Shown here one piece after another: positions 1 through 7,818 of a stretch of 18,617 nt of DNA (the first letter of the stretch is position 1; the number at the start of each line of letters is the position of its first letter). The position numbers and the translations under genes are program-made. The notes under the pieces were generated by a model. It was given only the letters and a program-made list of their open reading frames with translations. It had not been told where the DNA came from and searched no databases. The stretch lies in NCBI GenBank assembly GCA_900755985.1, contig CAAEIL010000016.1:1-18617 (forward strand), given 5' to 3'. Origin of the DNA: Bacteroidales bacterium. GTDB taxonomy: Bacteria; Bacteroidota; Bacteroidia; Bacteroidales; Muribaculaceae.

Positions 1-105
1 ATTGGATGCCCCGGTAAAGGCATCCAATATTTTGAAACCGATATTGTGACGCGTATTGCGATATTCGTCACCGATGTTGCCCAACCCGACAATCAGGTGT
101 TTCAT
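1..105 (-). CDS. pth: Peptidyl-tRNA hydrolase, N-terminal part only
   Basis: Pth cleaves the ester bond of peptidyl-tRNAs that drop off ribosomes, recycling tRNA in the cytoplasm. Only the first 35 codons lie in the window; the gene continues beyond the left edge. The visible peptide begins MKHLIVGLGNIGDEYRNTRH, which carries the family's N-terminal signature: a beta strand, GLGN, then Y-x-x-T-R-H-N-x-G. The Asn of GLGN and the His of TRHN are known substrate-binding and catalytic positions of the family. It starts 17 bp after the rplY stop on the same strand, and rplY-pth is a widespread pairing, so the two are probably co-transcribed. Confidence 0.93.
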   Translation of the reverse strand, partial: MKHLIVGLGNIGDEYRNTRHNIGFKILDAFTGASN

Positions 106-122
106 AAGGGCTTGTTAGGGGT

Positions 123-773
123 TTATTCAGCGGCTGCCTGCTGACCGCGTGCGGCACGGGTGAGCTGGACGGCGCAAACGACGGCGTTCTTGGCGTTGAC
201 GAGTTCGAGACCTTCGAAGTGCAGGTCGCCGACGGCGAGGGCTTTGCCCAGACCCAGGTGGTCAACATTGATGACAAGACGCTCGGGGATGTTGGTGTAG
301 ACAGCTTTGACTTTAAGTTTCTTCATCGACAGAGCGAGTTTACCACCGGCTTTAACACCTTCTGCGTGGCCTTCGAGTTTGACAGGAACTTCGATGACAA
401 CAGGTTTGGTATCGTTTACTTCGAGGAAGTCGAGGTGAACAATTGTATCCTTGACGGGGTGGAACTGGATGTCTTTGAGGACAGCCATTGTTGTGTGACC
501 ACTGAAGCTGAGTTCGACAGCGAAGATGTCGGGAGTAAAGATGAGTTTGCGGACATCTTCCTGTTTTACAACGAGGTCAGTGGTTATGATGCCACGGCCG
601 TTAGCAATTTCGACAAGTTTCTGACCGGGCTGCAGTTTGGCTTCGTCGAAGGGGAGTTCAACAAGCTGACCGCCATTGAGGACGACAGGGATTTTACCTT
701 CGGCGCGGAGAGCCTTGGCAGCTTTTTTGCCGAGGTCGGTACGGGGTTCGGCAGTGAGTTTGAAAGTTTTCAT
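123..773 (-). CDS. rplY: 50S ribosomal protein L25 (long Ctc/TL5 form)
   Basis: This ribosomal protein binds 5S rRNA in the large subunit. The 216-residue product has the two-domain layout of the long Ctc/TL5-type L25. An N-terminal RNA-binding domain covers about residues 1-95 (opening LTAEPRTDLGKKAAKALRAE, with IPVVLNGG following). A C-terminal beta domain covers about 100-190 and includes HLDFLEV and an IPERLVINVDHLGLG stretch. A short Ala/Gln tail closes the protein. The E. coli homologue has only the first domain. The start is the ATG that directly opens the conserved N-terminus. A Bacteroidota promoter lies at 903-934, leaving a leader of roughly 120 nt that contains a terminator-like hairpin. 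pth follows 17 bp downstream. Confidence 0.96.
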   Translation of the reverse strand: MKTFKLTAEPRTDLGKKAAKALRAEGKIPVVLNGGQLVELPFDEAKLQPGQKLVEIANGRGIITTDLVVKQEDVRKLIFTPDIFAVELSFSGHTTMAVLKDIQFHPVKDTIVHLDFLEVNDTKPVVIEVPVKLEGHAEGVKAGGKLALSMKKLKVKAVYTNIPERLVINVDHLGLGKALAVGDLHFEGLELVNAKNAVVCAVQLTRAARGQQAAAE

Positions 774-801
774 TGATGAGAAAATTGTTAAATGTGTTAC
801 T

Positions 802-826
802 AAAAATTAAGAGTGCTTCTTAATTT
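802..826 (-). promoter_or_regulatory. Terminator-like hairpin in the rplY leader
   Basis: Read on the minus strand, a perfect 9-bp AT-rich stem (818-826 with 804-812, core TTAAGA/TCTTAA) closes a 5-nt loop AGCAC and runs into five T residues at 806-802. It lies between the rplY promoter and its ATG, about 30 nt before the start. A weak intrinsic terminator ahead of a ribosomal protein gene suggests attenuation or autoregulation. That function is inferred; the structure is seen. Confidence 0.4.
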
Positions 827-902
827 CCCATCACACGGGGAGCGAAGCCGGGGTAATAGCCGCATTGGCAGACAATTAGCCTCAGCCCCTTAAAAAGCAC
901 CG

Positions 903-934
903 CAAAGGTACAAAATTTCCGCGACCCAACCAAA
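903..934 (-). promoter_or_regulatory. Bacteroidota promoter for rplY
   Basis: On the minus strand TTTG (934-931) is followed by exactly 20 nt and TACCTTTG (910-903). This matches the -33/-7 consensus of the primary sigma factor in Bacteroidota (TTTG and TAnnTTTG). Transcription would start near 896 and run through a leader of about 120 nt into rplY and pth. Confidence 0.75.
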
Positions 935-966
935 CATTTTTCAATTTGCTTATTTCGTAAACATTT

Positions 967-987
967 GCAACGGGCAACGGGCAACGG
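967..987. repeat. Three tandem copies of GCAACGG
   Basis: The heptamer GCAACGG occurs three times head to tail without mismatch at 967-973, 974-980 and 981-987. It lies between the terminator of the lipoprotein gene and the rplY promoter, about 33 bp upstream of the -33 box. It may be a slippage product or a protein-binding site; nothing in the sequence decides between these. Confidence 0.8.
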
Positions 988-1002
988 TGCATAGACAGAA
1001 CA

Positions 1003-1029
1003 AGACCGCAAGATGGACTCCTGCGGTCT
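1003..1029 (-). terminator. Hairpin terminator after the coiled-coil lipoprotein
   Basis: Perfect 8-bp inverted repeat AGACCGCA/TGCGGTCT with an 11-nt loop, followed on the minus strand by a modest U-rich tail (TTGTTCT). It lies about 70 bp past the stop codon of the lipoprotein gene and ahead of the rplY promoter, where a transcript end is expected. Confidence 0.6.
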
Positions 1030-1096
1030 GTATGAGATTGTCTTTAAGTTATAAATCTTTGCGTCGGGGGCGTATTAGCTCCGGGGGCTCGCTTGG

Positions 1097-1981
1097 TCAG
1101 TTGAGGGTGACAACGAGATAGGAGGTGTTGGCCCAGAAGGCTTCGGGATTGGTAATGGTGAGTACCATCGAGTCGCCCTGACGGACAAGAGTATACGAAT
1201 TGGCGGGTTGGTTGGTGACGATTTTGGCCTTCTTGGCGCCCTGGAAAGTCTGTCCTTTGTATGTGCGTTTGTCGGCTGTGACAAAGGCATTGTGATCAAA
1301 GTCTTTGTCAAGGACTTTTGTTTTGGACAGGAATTTCTTCTGAAGAATACCGGCGCTCTTAAGCTGTTTATTGGTACCGAAAGCAATGTATACAGTGTTG
1401 AGTTGATTTGTCAGATCGGTAGCCTGGGCCTGAGCGGTGTTGCGCTCTTCGGTTACGGTAGTTACTGTAGTGTGCAGCGAGTCGACCTGAGTATTGAGGG
1501 TGCCTATCTGTGCTTTGGCGTCAGCAAGCTGGGCATTGAGGTTATTGATTTCCTGGGTCTGAGATTCAATCTGCTTTTTCATACTTTCGATAGTCTGCGA
1601 AAGCTGCGAGGTATAAACATTAGAAGCCGAAAGTTTCTTTTCAAGCTCGGCCAGACGCTGACGGCGGTCGGTCAGAGCTTTCTGAATTGCTTCGATGTCC
1701 GAACGGATTTTAGCTTTCTGCGAAGGAGTTTCGGTACCGTCGGTTGTGACAATTGATTCGAGATTTTTGATGTCTGATAGTCCGTTTGAAATTTCACTTA
1801 CAAGCGAGAGTAGCTCGTCACGGTCGGCGACAGCCTGTTCGAGGTCAGCTTTTGTGGCGTCGGCGATTTTGGTCTGATCTTCGACGGTGGTTTCGGTTTT
1901 TTCTGTTTTGTTCGAGCACGCAGAGCTTATTAGGGCTAATGCTGTCAGCAAAACTGCTGAGAGTGAATTAAGTTTGCGCAT
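1097..1981 (-). CDS. Coiled-coil lipoprotein of unknown function
   Basis: A 294-residue predicted lipoprotein. The N-terminus has two basic residues, a hydrophobic stretch and the lipobox-like sequence LISSAC, with Cys22 as the likely lipidated residue. Residues about 35-195 are rich in heptad-spaced Leu, Ile, Ala, Gln and Glu and are interrupted by few prolines, so a long coiled coil is likely. The C-terminal third (about 195-294) starts with YIAFGTNKQL and looks like a compact beta-rich domain ending in a hydrophobic strand. I do not recognise a named family; architecturally it resembles coiled-coil envelope proteins that span the periplasm. It starts 98 bp after rsmI, and I found no convincing promoter in that gap, so it may be read from the upstream cluster. 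A hairpin terminator follows. Confidence 0.85.
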   Translation of the reverse strand: MRKLNSLSAVLLTALALISSACSNKTEKTETTVEDQTKIADATKADLEQAVADRDELLSLVSEISNGLSDIKNLESIVTTDGTETPSQKAKIRSDIEAIQKALTDRRQRLAELEKKLSASNVYTSQLSQTIESMKKQIESQTQEINNLNAQLADAKAQIGTLNTQVDSLHTTVTTVTEERNTAQAQATDLTNQLNTVYIAFGTNKQLKSAGILQKKFLSKTKVLDKDFDHNAFVTADKRTYKGQTFQGAKKAKIVTNQPANSYTLVRQGDSMVLTITNPEAFWANTSYLVVTLN

Positions 1982-2079
1982 AAATGTTGAATTTAGTTTG
2001 TGTTGTATGTAAGTTTTCAGTTTTGTCTTTTTTTTAGTAACGCAAAATGCGCTTTATGGTTCGCCGACCGATACAAATT

Positions 2080-2808
2080 TCAAATATTGGTACTCTCGTC
2101 ACGATATTTGTTGCGGTGCTCACGGTGTTTTTCCTGCGGTCTGGGTCCAACGATAATGACAATCTCGCCACGTGGAGTATTTGCTTCGAAGTTTAGGATA
2201 ATCTCATCGAGCGTACCCCGTACCGTTGTCTCATACTGCTTGGAAATCTCGCGAGAGACGGATGCCTGACGGTCTGCGCCACACACTTCGGCCAACTGTG
2301 CGAGAGTGCGGAGCACCCTCAGCGGCGATTCATAAACAATTGTAGTCACCGGCGACTGAGCTATAGCGCCGAGCAACTCGGCACGGCCTTTCTTGGGGGG
2401 CAGAAAGCCTATGAAAGTGAAGCGATCGCATGGCAATCCCGAATCGACAAGCGCGGGAACAAAAGCTGTAGCGCCGGGAAGAGTAACGACCCTCACACCG
2501 GCTGTGCGACACTCGCGCGACAGCATGAACCCCGGGTCGGATATTCCCGGAGTACCGGCATCGGATATCAGCGCAATGTCCTGACCTGAGAGAAGTTTGG
2601 CGACAATGGGCGCGACTGTCTGATGTTCGTTGAACTTATGGTGACTGGCAAGCGGTGTCGTGATGCCGAAGTGCTGCATAAGCGGGCGGGATGTCCGAGT
2701 GTCTTCGGCAAGAACCAGCGACACTGACTGCAGTGTCTCGACGGCGCGCGGAGTCATATCCGAAAGGTTGCCGACAGGAGTCGGCACTATGTACAGCGTT
2801 CCGCTCAT
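2080..2808 (-). CDS. rsmI: 16S rRNA (cytidine-1402 2'-O)-methyltransferase
   Basis: RsmI uses S-adenosylmethionine to methylate the ribose 2'-OH of C1402 in the decoding centre of 16S rRNA. The 242-residue protein has the family signatures of a tetrapyrrole-methylase-fold enzyme: IVPTPVGNLSD (residues 7-17), AEDTRTS (34-40), ALISDAGTPGISDPG (79-93), LPGATA followed by DSGLP, then GFLPPKKG and VYESPLR. It lacks the short C-terminal extension of the longer E. coli enzyme and ends in a charged tail. It lies 16 bp after the acidic-linker gene and is the third gene of the dacB cluster on the minus strand. Confidence 0.96.
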   Translation of the reverse strand: MSGTLYIVPTPVGNLSDMTPRAVETLQSVSLVLAEDTRTSRPLMQHFGITTPLASHHKFNEHQTVAPIVAKLLSGQDIALISDAGTPGISDPGFMLSRECRTAGVRVVTLPGATAFVPALVDSGLPCDRFTFIGFLPPKKGRAELLGAIAQSPVTTIVYESPLRVLRTLAQLAEVCGADRQASVSREISKQYETTVRGTLDEIILNFEANTPRGEIVIIVGPRPQEKHREHRNKYRDESTNI

Positions 2809-2824
2809 AAGCGTGAATTTATGC

Positions 2825-3766
2825 TCAGGCTATTGTGGCAAAGTGGTTGCGCACTATCGATATAAAGTCTTTGACATCCTCGTCTTCGGGATTCCATCCC
2901 ATATCGTTGTACAGGTAGTCTGTAGCTTCGTCTACCGAGTGCATGGCCATAAGCGTATTCAAGGTGTCGGCAAAAAGCGAATCGTTGTTGCCGAATAGTC
3001 CGCGACGGAACCTGAATTTGTCGTTAAGGGTGAATGCCCGGCGCAGGTCGTTGGCCTCGCGACGCGAAATTGCCTGGTCGACACGGATATCGTCGGATTT
3101 TGATGGGATGACGTCGTTCAGGATAACGGGTGTCGATTTGTAACTTTGATTTAATGACTCTTTGGACTCGGGGGCAGGCTTAGGCTCGGTCGTTTCGGTG
3201 GGTGCCTCGGGACTCGGTTCGTCTTTTTCGTCCTGAACGGTTTCGGGAGTCTGCGGTTCAGCGCTTTCGGCAGCAATCTGTTCGGGTGCAGTTTCAACTT
3301 TTGCGGTTTCGTGCAAACCGCTTGTGTTGATTTCGAATTCGTCCTGAGGCATAATTTCCGTATCTTCGTCCACAACAAAAACATCCGGGTCGCCAAGCGT
3401 CAGTTGGAAGCCTTCGTCGGGCTTCCGGTCGTTGGAGACGGCTTTTTCGGCAAGTTCGTCCTGCGAGGGCAGTTCGGGTTCGGCGGCCTCTTGATCTTTA
3501 ATTTCGTCTTCGGTCAGCATCTGTGCCAAAGCCGCCTCCTCGTTGAGCAAGCTGTCGCAAGCTGCAGCGTCATTGTCAGCCGACATGCTGTCCGCAGACG
3601 TGCAAACGTCAGCCGGCGCGGCAAGGACGGCATCAAGCAGAGTCGAAAATTCATTATGTTTTTCGGCGATGAGACTACGTATGTCTTCGTTGTCGCGTTC
3701 GGCAAGGACGTGCAACAGCCCTTCGATTTCGATATTGAGATGTCTCAGACGTTTTAACTGGTCCAT
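2825..3766 (-). CDS. Unknown cytoplasmic protein with acidic linker
   Basis: A 313-residue protein with no signal peptide or membrane segment. Three parts are visible. Residues 1-50 are a helical segment (MDQLKRLRHLNIEIEGLLHV onward). Residues about 60-225 are low-complexity and very acidic, rich in Glu, Pro, Thr and Ala, and likely disordered. Residues about 228-313 form a folded C-terminal domain containing NDKFRFRRGLFGNND, then MHSVDEATDYLYNDMGWNPE and a closing hydrophobic helix. I recall similar C-terminal domains in other Bacteroidales proteins of unknown function, but no named family. It sits 23 bp after dacB and 16 bp before rsmI, so co-transcription is likely. No function can be assigned. 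Confidence 0.88.
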   Translation of the reverse strand: MDQLKRLRHLNIEIEGLLHVLAERDNEDIRSLIAEKHNEFSTLLDAVLAAPADVCTSADSMSADNDAAACDSLLNEEAALAQMLTEDEIKDQEAAEPELPSQDELAEKAVSNDRKPDEGFQLTLGDPDVFVVDEDTEIMPQDEFEINTSGLHETAKVETAPEQIAAESAEPQTPETVQDEKDEPSPEAPTETTEPKPAPESKESLNQSYKSTPVILNDVIPSKSDDIRVDQAISRREANDLRRAFTLNDKFRFRRGLFGNNDSLFADTLNTLMAMHSVDEATDYLYNDMGWNPEDEDVKDFISIVRNHFATIA

Positions 3767-3789
3767 AATATATAAATATGTGATGAATA

Positions 3790-5157
3790 TTATTCGGGTA
3801 ATTTTTCGAGGAGAAGTTTTGCGATAGCCGATTTAAGCTCGCTACGGGGACATGTAAACGAGTTGACCATGATGACGACGACATGCGTAGGTTCATCAGT
3901 ACTTGGATCAAGGACATATCCGGCGTAACACTGCACACCGCTCATCGAGCCTGTTTTAAAAGCGAGACGGCCTGCCAGTCGGTTATCCTTGCAGAAATTC
4001 TTCATTGTGCCATCGACGCCCGAACGCGGAAACAAAGCAGTGTAGCGCTTTGCCATTTTGCTATTGGACATCCATTCGAGCACACCGGCAAGAAAAGCCG
4101 GCGAGAATCTGTCCGAGCGAGATAGTCCGCTGCCGTCACATATAGAGATTTTATCAACGTCCATGCCTCGTTTTCGCCAAAGGTCAAGTTCTTTTTTTAT
4201 ACACTTGTCACGGCTTTTGCGAGGGGCGAAGGCGCGAAGGGTGGCTTCGGCAAACATATTGTCACTGCGCACCATCAGCGAGTGCAGTATATCATCGATT
4301 TGCGGCGAGCGGTGCACATATATAAGATTTTTACCTTTACCGTCGGCCACATCTGAAAATGTATAGTTAATACCCACGCTGTCCAATGCATCCTTAAGCT
4401 CGGAGACAAGACACGCCGCAGGATCAGGCATTGTTGTAACTATGCGCCACGACTTGTTTTTAAGTGTCTTTGCCGGAGCATAGACATGGATAACAGACGA
4501 GCCGGGCTGACGTTTAAGGTCAACCGAGGATGACTGGTGTCTGACGACATTGAAATTGGGAATATTTGGCTTAGTACGACCTGTTACCGGCCAAAACGCC
4601 GAAGTATTGTCCTTATAATTAAGGCCATAAAATCCGGCACCATAGCTCCATGGCGTATCTTCAGTGTCCCACGACTGGACTTGACCTTCGTCGAGATAAA
4701 CCCCGGCAATGCTAATATTTCCGACAAATTCTGTTACGCCCCGCTCTTTGAGTTTTTTGGCGACATTCATACAGAAACCACGGTTGTCCTTGAAATATTC
4801 GCTATCGAGAGTAGGGTCACCCGAAGTGGCGATTGAAAGTATTCCGCTGAGTTTGCCGTCTTTCAACTGATATTTTTCGAGCAATACAGAGGTCTCGTAA
4901 CGGAAATCGGGGTCAAGCAACGAAAGCGCCGTCGCCGAAGTCAGCGATTTGGTAATCGACGCCGGAATCAAATTTTTTGTCGCGTTGGTCTCGAATATCA
5001 CTTCACCACTTTTTAAATCCTTAATATAGATACCCGTGGTGGAAGTATTTTCGCCTTTGACACCAAGGACGCCCTGAGCACTTGCAATCGAAATGACAAA
5101 GAGCTGTAAGCTCAACGCAAATATAAGTTTATATATAGAATGACATGACTTTTTCAT
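3790..5157 (-). CDS. dacB: D-alanyl-D-alanine carboxypeptidase/endopeptidase (PBP4, S13 family)
   Basis: A periplasmic penicillin-binding protein of peptidase family S13, which removes terminal D-Ala and cleaves peptide cross-links in peptidoglycan. The 455-residue product has a signal peptide ending near Ala27 (core LIFALSLQLFVISIASA). All three active-site motifs are present: SITK (Ser67 nucleophile, Lys70), SDN (298-300) and KTG (401-403), with the family's DGSGLSR at 341-347. The interval of about 230 residues between the first two motifs is the insertion typical of this family. It heads a minus-strand cluster with the acidic-linker gene and rsmI, and diverges from the lipoprotein gene at 5242. 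I see no good promoter for it in the 84-bp divergent gap. Confidence 0.95.
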   Translation of the reverse strand: MKKSCHSIYKLIFALSLQLFVISIASAQGVLGVKGENTSTTGIYIKDLKSGEVIFETNATKNLIPASITKSLTSATALSLLDPDFRYETSVLLEKYQLKDGKLSGILSIATSGDPTLDSEYFKDNRGFCMNVAKKLKERGVTEFVGNISIAGVYLDEGQVQSWDTEDTPWSYGAGFYGLNYKDNTSAFWPVTGRTKPNIPNFNVVRHQSSSVDLKRQPGSSVIHVYAPAKTLKNKSWRIVTTMPDPAACLVSELKDALDSVGINYTFSDVADGKGKNLIYVHRSPQIDDILHSLMVRSDNMFAEATLRAFAPRKSRDKCIKKELDLWRKRGMDVDKISICDGSGLSRSDRFSPAFLAGVLEWMSNSKMAKRYTALFPRSGVDGTMKNFCKDNRLAGRLAFKTGSMSGVQCYAGYVLDPSTDEPTHVVVIMVNSFTCPRSELKSAIAKLLLEKLPE

Positions 5158-5197
5158 AATTCGTAGCGAAATTACAAAAACTTTCTCAGATAATTGC

Positions 5198-5205
5198 TAA
5201 CTTTG
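5198..5205 (+). promoter_or_regulatory. Promoter -7 element for the lipoprotein/polyprenyl synthase/tatD operon
   Basis: TAACTTTG matches the Bacteroidota TAnnTTTG consensus and sits 36 bp before the ATG at 5242. A transcript start near 5212 would give a leader of about 30 nt. No TTTG box is visible about 20 bp upstream, so the call rests on the -7 motif and its position. Confidence 0.5.
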
Positions 5206-5241
5206 AGGCATAAAAACATGACACATTAGTCCATACTGCCA

Positions 5242-5820
5242 ATGACAAACATATACCGTTTATTCTATTTTACTATTATCGCGATAATTGCGATGACATC
5301 CTGCAGCGGGGCTAACGATGACACCGCCGCACAAACGGTCAGCGCCGTTTCACGCTATCTGCGCGCCGGACACACCGACTCGCTCATATCCATGCATCGC
5401 AAACTTGCGGGCAACTACGACAGCAAACTTGCCGCTAAAGTCAGCGAAATGTGCGCCGACTCGGCTGTCGACTTACGTGCCACGGCTATAGTCGTCACCA
5501 ATAGTCCTGTTGATGCGGCAAAAGTCCTGATGGCCAATCCTTCGAAGGATTTTGCCGGAGCTATAGCTAAGGCGTGCCGAGTGCTCGGCGACAACAATTC
5601 ATATCTGAATATCCAGCAGGAAAGTCAGAAAATTTTCGATGACATGTCCGCCGACGAAAAAGCCGCCTGTATAAACGACTGGCTCCAACCCGAAGAAGCT
5701 GCCGCCGGAATGGAAAAAGGAGACAGCGCGCTAATCGAGGCCATGCGCAAACTATATGGCGACGACCCGGCCAAACTCGTTCGTTTCAACAATGCCCTCC
5801 CCGCAAGCCTGCAACAATAA
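5242..5820 (+). CDS. Small lipoprotein of unknown function
   Basis: A 192-residue predicted lipoprotein. After a hydrophobic leader rich in Ile and Phe, the lipobox-like sequence AMTSC places the acylated Cys at residue 21, followed by SGANDD. The acidic residues just after Cys are compatible with periplasm- or surface-facing lipoproteins. The rest is mostly predicted helix, Ala-rich, with several Asp-Ser and Met-Cys patches (for example SEMCADSAVD near 70) and a conserved-looking DMSADEKAACINDWLQ around 134-149. I recognise no family. It has its own -7 motif upstream and is followed after 50 bp by the polyprenyl synthase gene, so it is probably the first gene of that operon. The divergent neighbour is dacB. 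Confidence 0.85.
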   Translation: MTNIYRLFYFTIIAIIAMTSCSGANDDTAAQTVSAVSRYLRAGHTDSLISMHRKLAGNYDSKLAAKVSEMCADSAVDLRATAIVVTNSPVDAAKVLMANPSKDFAGAIAKACRVLGDNNSYLNIQQESQKIFDDMSADEKAACINDWLQPEEAAAGMEKGDSALIEAMRKLYGDDPAKLVRFNNALPASLQQ

Positions 5821-5870
5821 ACTAATCCCGGACTAACGTGGCAGACGTCCTATAAAAAAATCGATACACA

Positions 5871-6833
5871 ATGATAAACTCCGAACAGATTTCGGCACTG
5901 ATTGAAAACGCCATCTCATCAGTACCCTACCCCGACGAACCATCACAGCTTTACCAGCCAATAAAATACACCATGGCCTCGGGCGGCAAGCGCTTACGCC
6001 CCACTCTGCTTCTGGCTACACTCTCGGCCCTGGGACACAAACCGGATGAAGGCATCAACCAGGCTCTCGGCATCGAGATGTTTCACAACTTCACGCTGCT
6101 GCACGACGATGTCATGGACGGTGCCGAACTGCGCCGCGGACATCCGACAGTACACACCCGCTGGAACGTCAATACCGCAATATTATCGGGCGACGCCATG
6201 CTTACATACGCAGGCTCGTTTATGAGCCGTTGCGACGACCGACACCTCAGCGACGTCCTCGAACTTTTCAACCGCACAGCCATGGAGGTTTACGAAGGTC
6301 AGCAATACGACATGGACTTCGAAGCACGCACCGACATAAGCGTCGACCAATACATAGAGATGATACGCCTCAAGACGTCCGTGCTCCTGGCATGCGCATG
6401 CAAACTCGGGGCCATTCTCGCCGACGCTCCCACCGAGATTGGCGATGCTTTCTACCAATACGGCATAAAACTCGGCCTCGGCTTCCAGCTTCAGGACGAC
6501 CGGCTCGACACCTACGGCGACCCTGTCATCTTCGGCAAACAGATAGGCGGTGACATCATCAACGAAAAGAAAACATGGCTGCTGATTTCGGCACTGAATC
6601 TCGACAACAGCGGCGAACTCCGGTCTCTGTTAGGCACTCAGCTTGCACCCGCCGAAAAAGTCGAGCGAGTCCGCGCTGTTTACGAACGCCTCGGCCTCAG
6701 CGAAAAAAGCGCCGAACTCATAGACCGATACGCACGCGAAGCCGTCGAGGCCATCTCGGGCACCCCCATCTCGGAGAACGACCGACAGTACTTTATAAGT
6801 CTGGCCAAATCGCTGACCAAACGCACGTTCTGA
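5871..6833 (+). CDS. trans-Polyprenyl diphosphate synthase
   Basis: A class I isoprenyl diphosphate synthase, which condenses isopentenyl diphosphate onto an allylic primer to make farnesyl- or longer diphosphates for quinone and cell-wall lipid carriers. At 320 residues it is family-sized. GGKRLRP lies at 38-44. The first Asp-rich motif is DDVMD (79-83) inside FTLLHDDVMDGA, the second is DDRLD (209-213) inside QLQDDRLDTYGD, and KQIGGDI follows. The DDxxD spacing differs from the DDxxxxD of E. coli IspA, so I leave chain length and gene symbol open: farnesyl, geranylgeranyl and longer products are all possible. Its TGA shares a base with the ATG of tatD, which indicates translational coupling. 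Confidence 0.93.
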   Translation: MINSEQISALIENAISSVPYPDEPSQLYQPIKYTMASGGKRLRPTLLLATLSALGHKPDEGINQALGIEMFHNFTLLHDDVMDGAELRRGHPTVHTRWNVNTAILSGDAMLTYAGSFMSRCDDRHLSDVLELFNRTAMEVYEGQQYDMDFEARTDISVDQYIEMIRLKTSVLLACACKLGAILADAPTEIGDAFYQYGIKLGLGFQLQDDRLDTYGDPVIFGKQIGGDIINEKKTWLLISALNLDNSGELRSLLGTQLAPAEKVERVRAVYERLGLSEKSAELIDRYAREAVEAISGTPISENDRQYFISLAKSLTKRTF

Positions 6834-7603
6834 TGCAACTTACCGACACGCATACCCATCTGTACACCGAAGAATTCGAAGGCCATGGCGCCGACGCTGT
6901 CAGACGCGCCATCGACGCCGGTGTCACACGTATGATATTCCCGAACATCGACCTGGCCTCCATCGCTCCGATGGAGACTCTCGCCGCACAGTTCCCCGGC
7001 ACAATAAGTACCGCTATGGGGTTGCATCCAACCGAGGTCGGCGAAGACAGCGAAGGCGTCTTGGCGGCTGTTATGCAGCGTCTTGAGACCAACCCCGACA
7101 GATATGTGGCCGTGGGCGAAATAGGTATCGACCTATACTGGGACAAGACCTTCGAAGACAGACAGATGCAAGTCCTCGACACGCAGTTCAAAGTTGCATT
7201 ACGTCTCGGTAAACCCGTCATAATACATTGCCGCGAGGGCCTTGACCAGACCCTCGAGGTCCTTTCGGAGTACCCGGAATTGCGAGGCGTATTCCACAGT
7301 TTCGGAGGCACCGTCAATGATGTCGAGCGTATACGACGCGACCACGACTTTTATTTCGGAATCAACGGCATAGTCACCTTCAAGAACTGTCGGGTGCGGG
7401 AGGCTCTCCCCGCTATCGGTGCCGACCGTCTGCTACTGGAAACCGACTCACCGTATCTCGCTCCCGTACCGCATCGAGGCAAACGCAACGAAAGCGCATA
7501 TATTGTGCATACCGCAGCGTTCTGTGCTGATGCCATGGGCATGAGTATCGAGCAAATTGCAGACATCACCAACGACAACGCCACTTCTCTTTTTGCCCTT
7601 TAG
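6833..7603 (+). CDS. tatD: TatD-family metal-dependent hydrolase (DNase)
   Basis: A TIM-barrel amidohydrolase-superfamily enzyme. Characterised members are 3'-5' exonucleases or DNases using two metal ions. The 256-residue product shows the ordered metal ligands: HTH (His7, His9), Glu96 in VAVGEIGID, His132 in IIHCREG, His155 in VFHSFGG and Asp205 in LLETDSPYLAP. A longer in-frame reading back to 6575 exists, but it overlaps the synthase gene. The ATG at 6833, which shares its A with the upstream stop codon, places the DTHTH motif at residue 5 as in other family members. It is probably the last gene of the operon. A 281-bp gap separates it from ileS. Confidence 0.94.
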   Translation: MQLTDTHTHLYTEEFEGHGADAVRRAIDAGVTRMIFPNIDLASIAPMETLAAQFPGTISTAMGLHPTEVGEDSEGVLAAVMQRLETNPDRYVAVGEIGIDLYWDKTFEDRQMQVLDTQFKVALRLGKPVIIHCREGLDQTLEVLSEYPELRGVFHSFGGTVNDVERIRRDHDFYFGINGIVTFKNCRVREALPAIGADRLLLETDSPYLAPVPHRGKRNESAYIVHTAAFCADAMGMSIEQIADITNDNATSLFAL

Positions 7604-7712
7604 CAGTACTTTGATTTCAGCGCCCATTCCACAAAACTAATCCCCCCCATGGGCCATTGGTATCAGCAGACCATGCCACCAAAGCCGGCCATGCCAATAA
7701 CCATAGCACTGA

Positions 7713-7745
7713 GTCTCGCCAAAGATGCGGGTCTCGCCAAAGATG
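7713..7745. repeat. Direct duplication of a 15-bp unit
   Basis: GTCTCGCCAAAGATG occurs twice (7713-7727 and 7731-7745) with an 18-bp period, in the gap between tatD and ileS. Only two copies are present. The surrounding stretch 7604-7790 has no gene-like frame and no strong terminator; a weak pairing of ATTGGTAT with ATGCCAAT spans part of it. Confidence 0.75.
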
Positions 7746-7798
7746 TTAACACACATTAAATAATAAAGCCAAAAGGGCTATAAACCAATAAAAATGAT

Positions 7799-7806
7799 TA
7801 ACTTTG
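7799..7806 (+). promoter_or_regulatory. Promoter -7 element for ileS
   Basis: TAACTTTG, identical to the element at 5198, lies 79 bp before the ileS ATG. A start near 7813 would give a leader of about 70 nt. No clear TTTG box lies 20 bp upstream, so the assignment depends on the -7 motif and the context. Confidence 0.5.
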
Positions 7807-7818
7807 TGGCTGATTTTT

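Noticed and set aside
219..776. 185-codon plus-strand frame opposite rplY
   Set aside because: It is antisense to a clear L25 gene and its translation is Phe/Asp/Glu-rich, a typical mirror of the coding strand.
820..1011. 63-codon minus-strand frame upstream of rplY
   Set aside because: It runs across the rplY promoter and the tandem heptamers, is Cys/Arg-rich, and has no sign of coding bias.
2041..2100. Promoter for the coiled-coil lipoprotein on the minus strand
   Set aside because: The best -7 candidate reads GCATTTTG, missing the TA, and the nearest TTTG is at a 23-nt spacing.
6575..6832. N-terminal extension of tatD into the polyprenyl synthase gene
   Set aside because: The extension is Arg/Pro/His-rich, overlaps conserved synthase sequence in another frame, and would push the DTHTH metal motif far from the N-terminus.
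7713..7745. CRISPR-like repeat
   Set aside because: Only two 15-bp copies with a 3-bp separation; no spacer-length unit and no cas genes.
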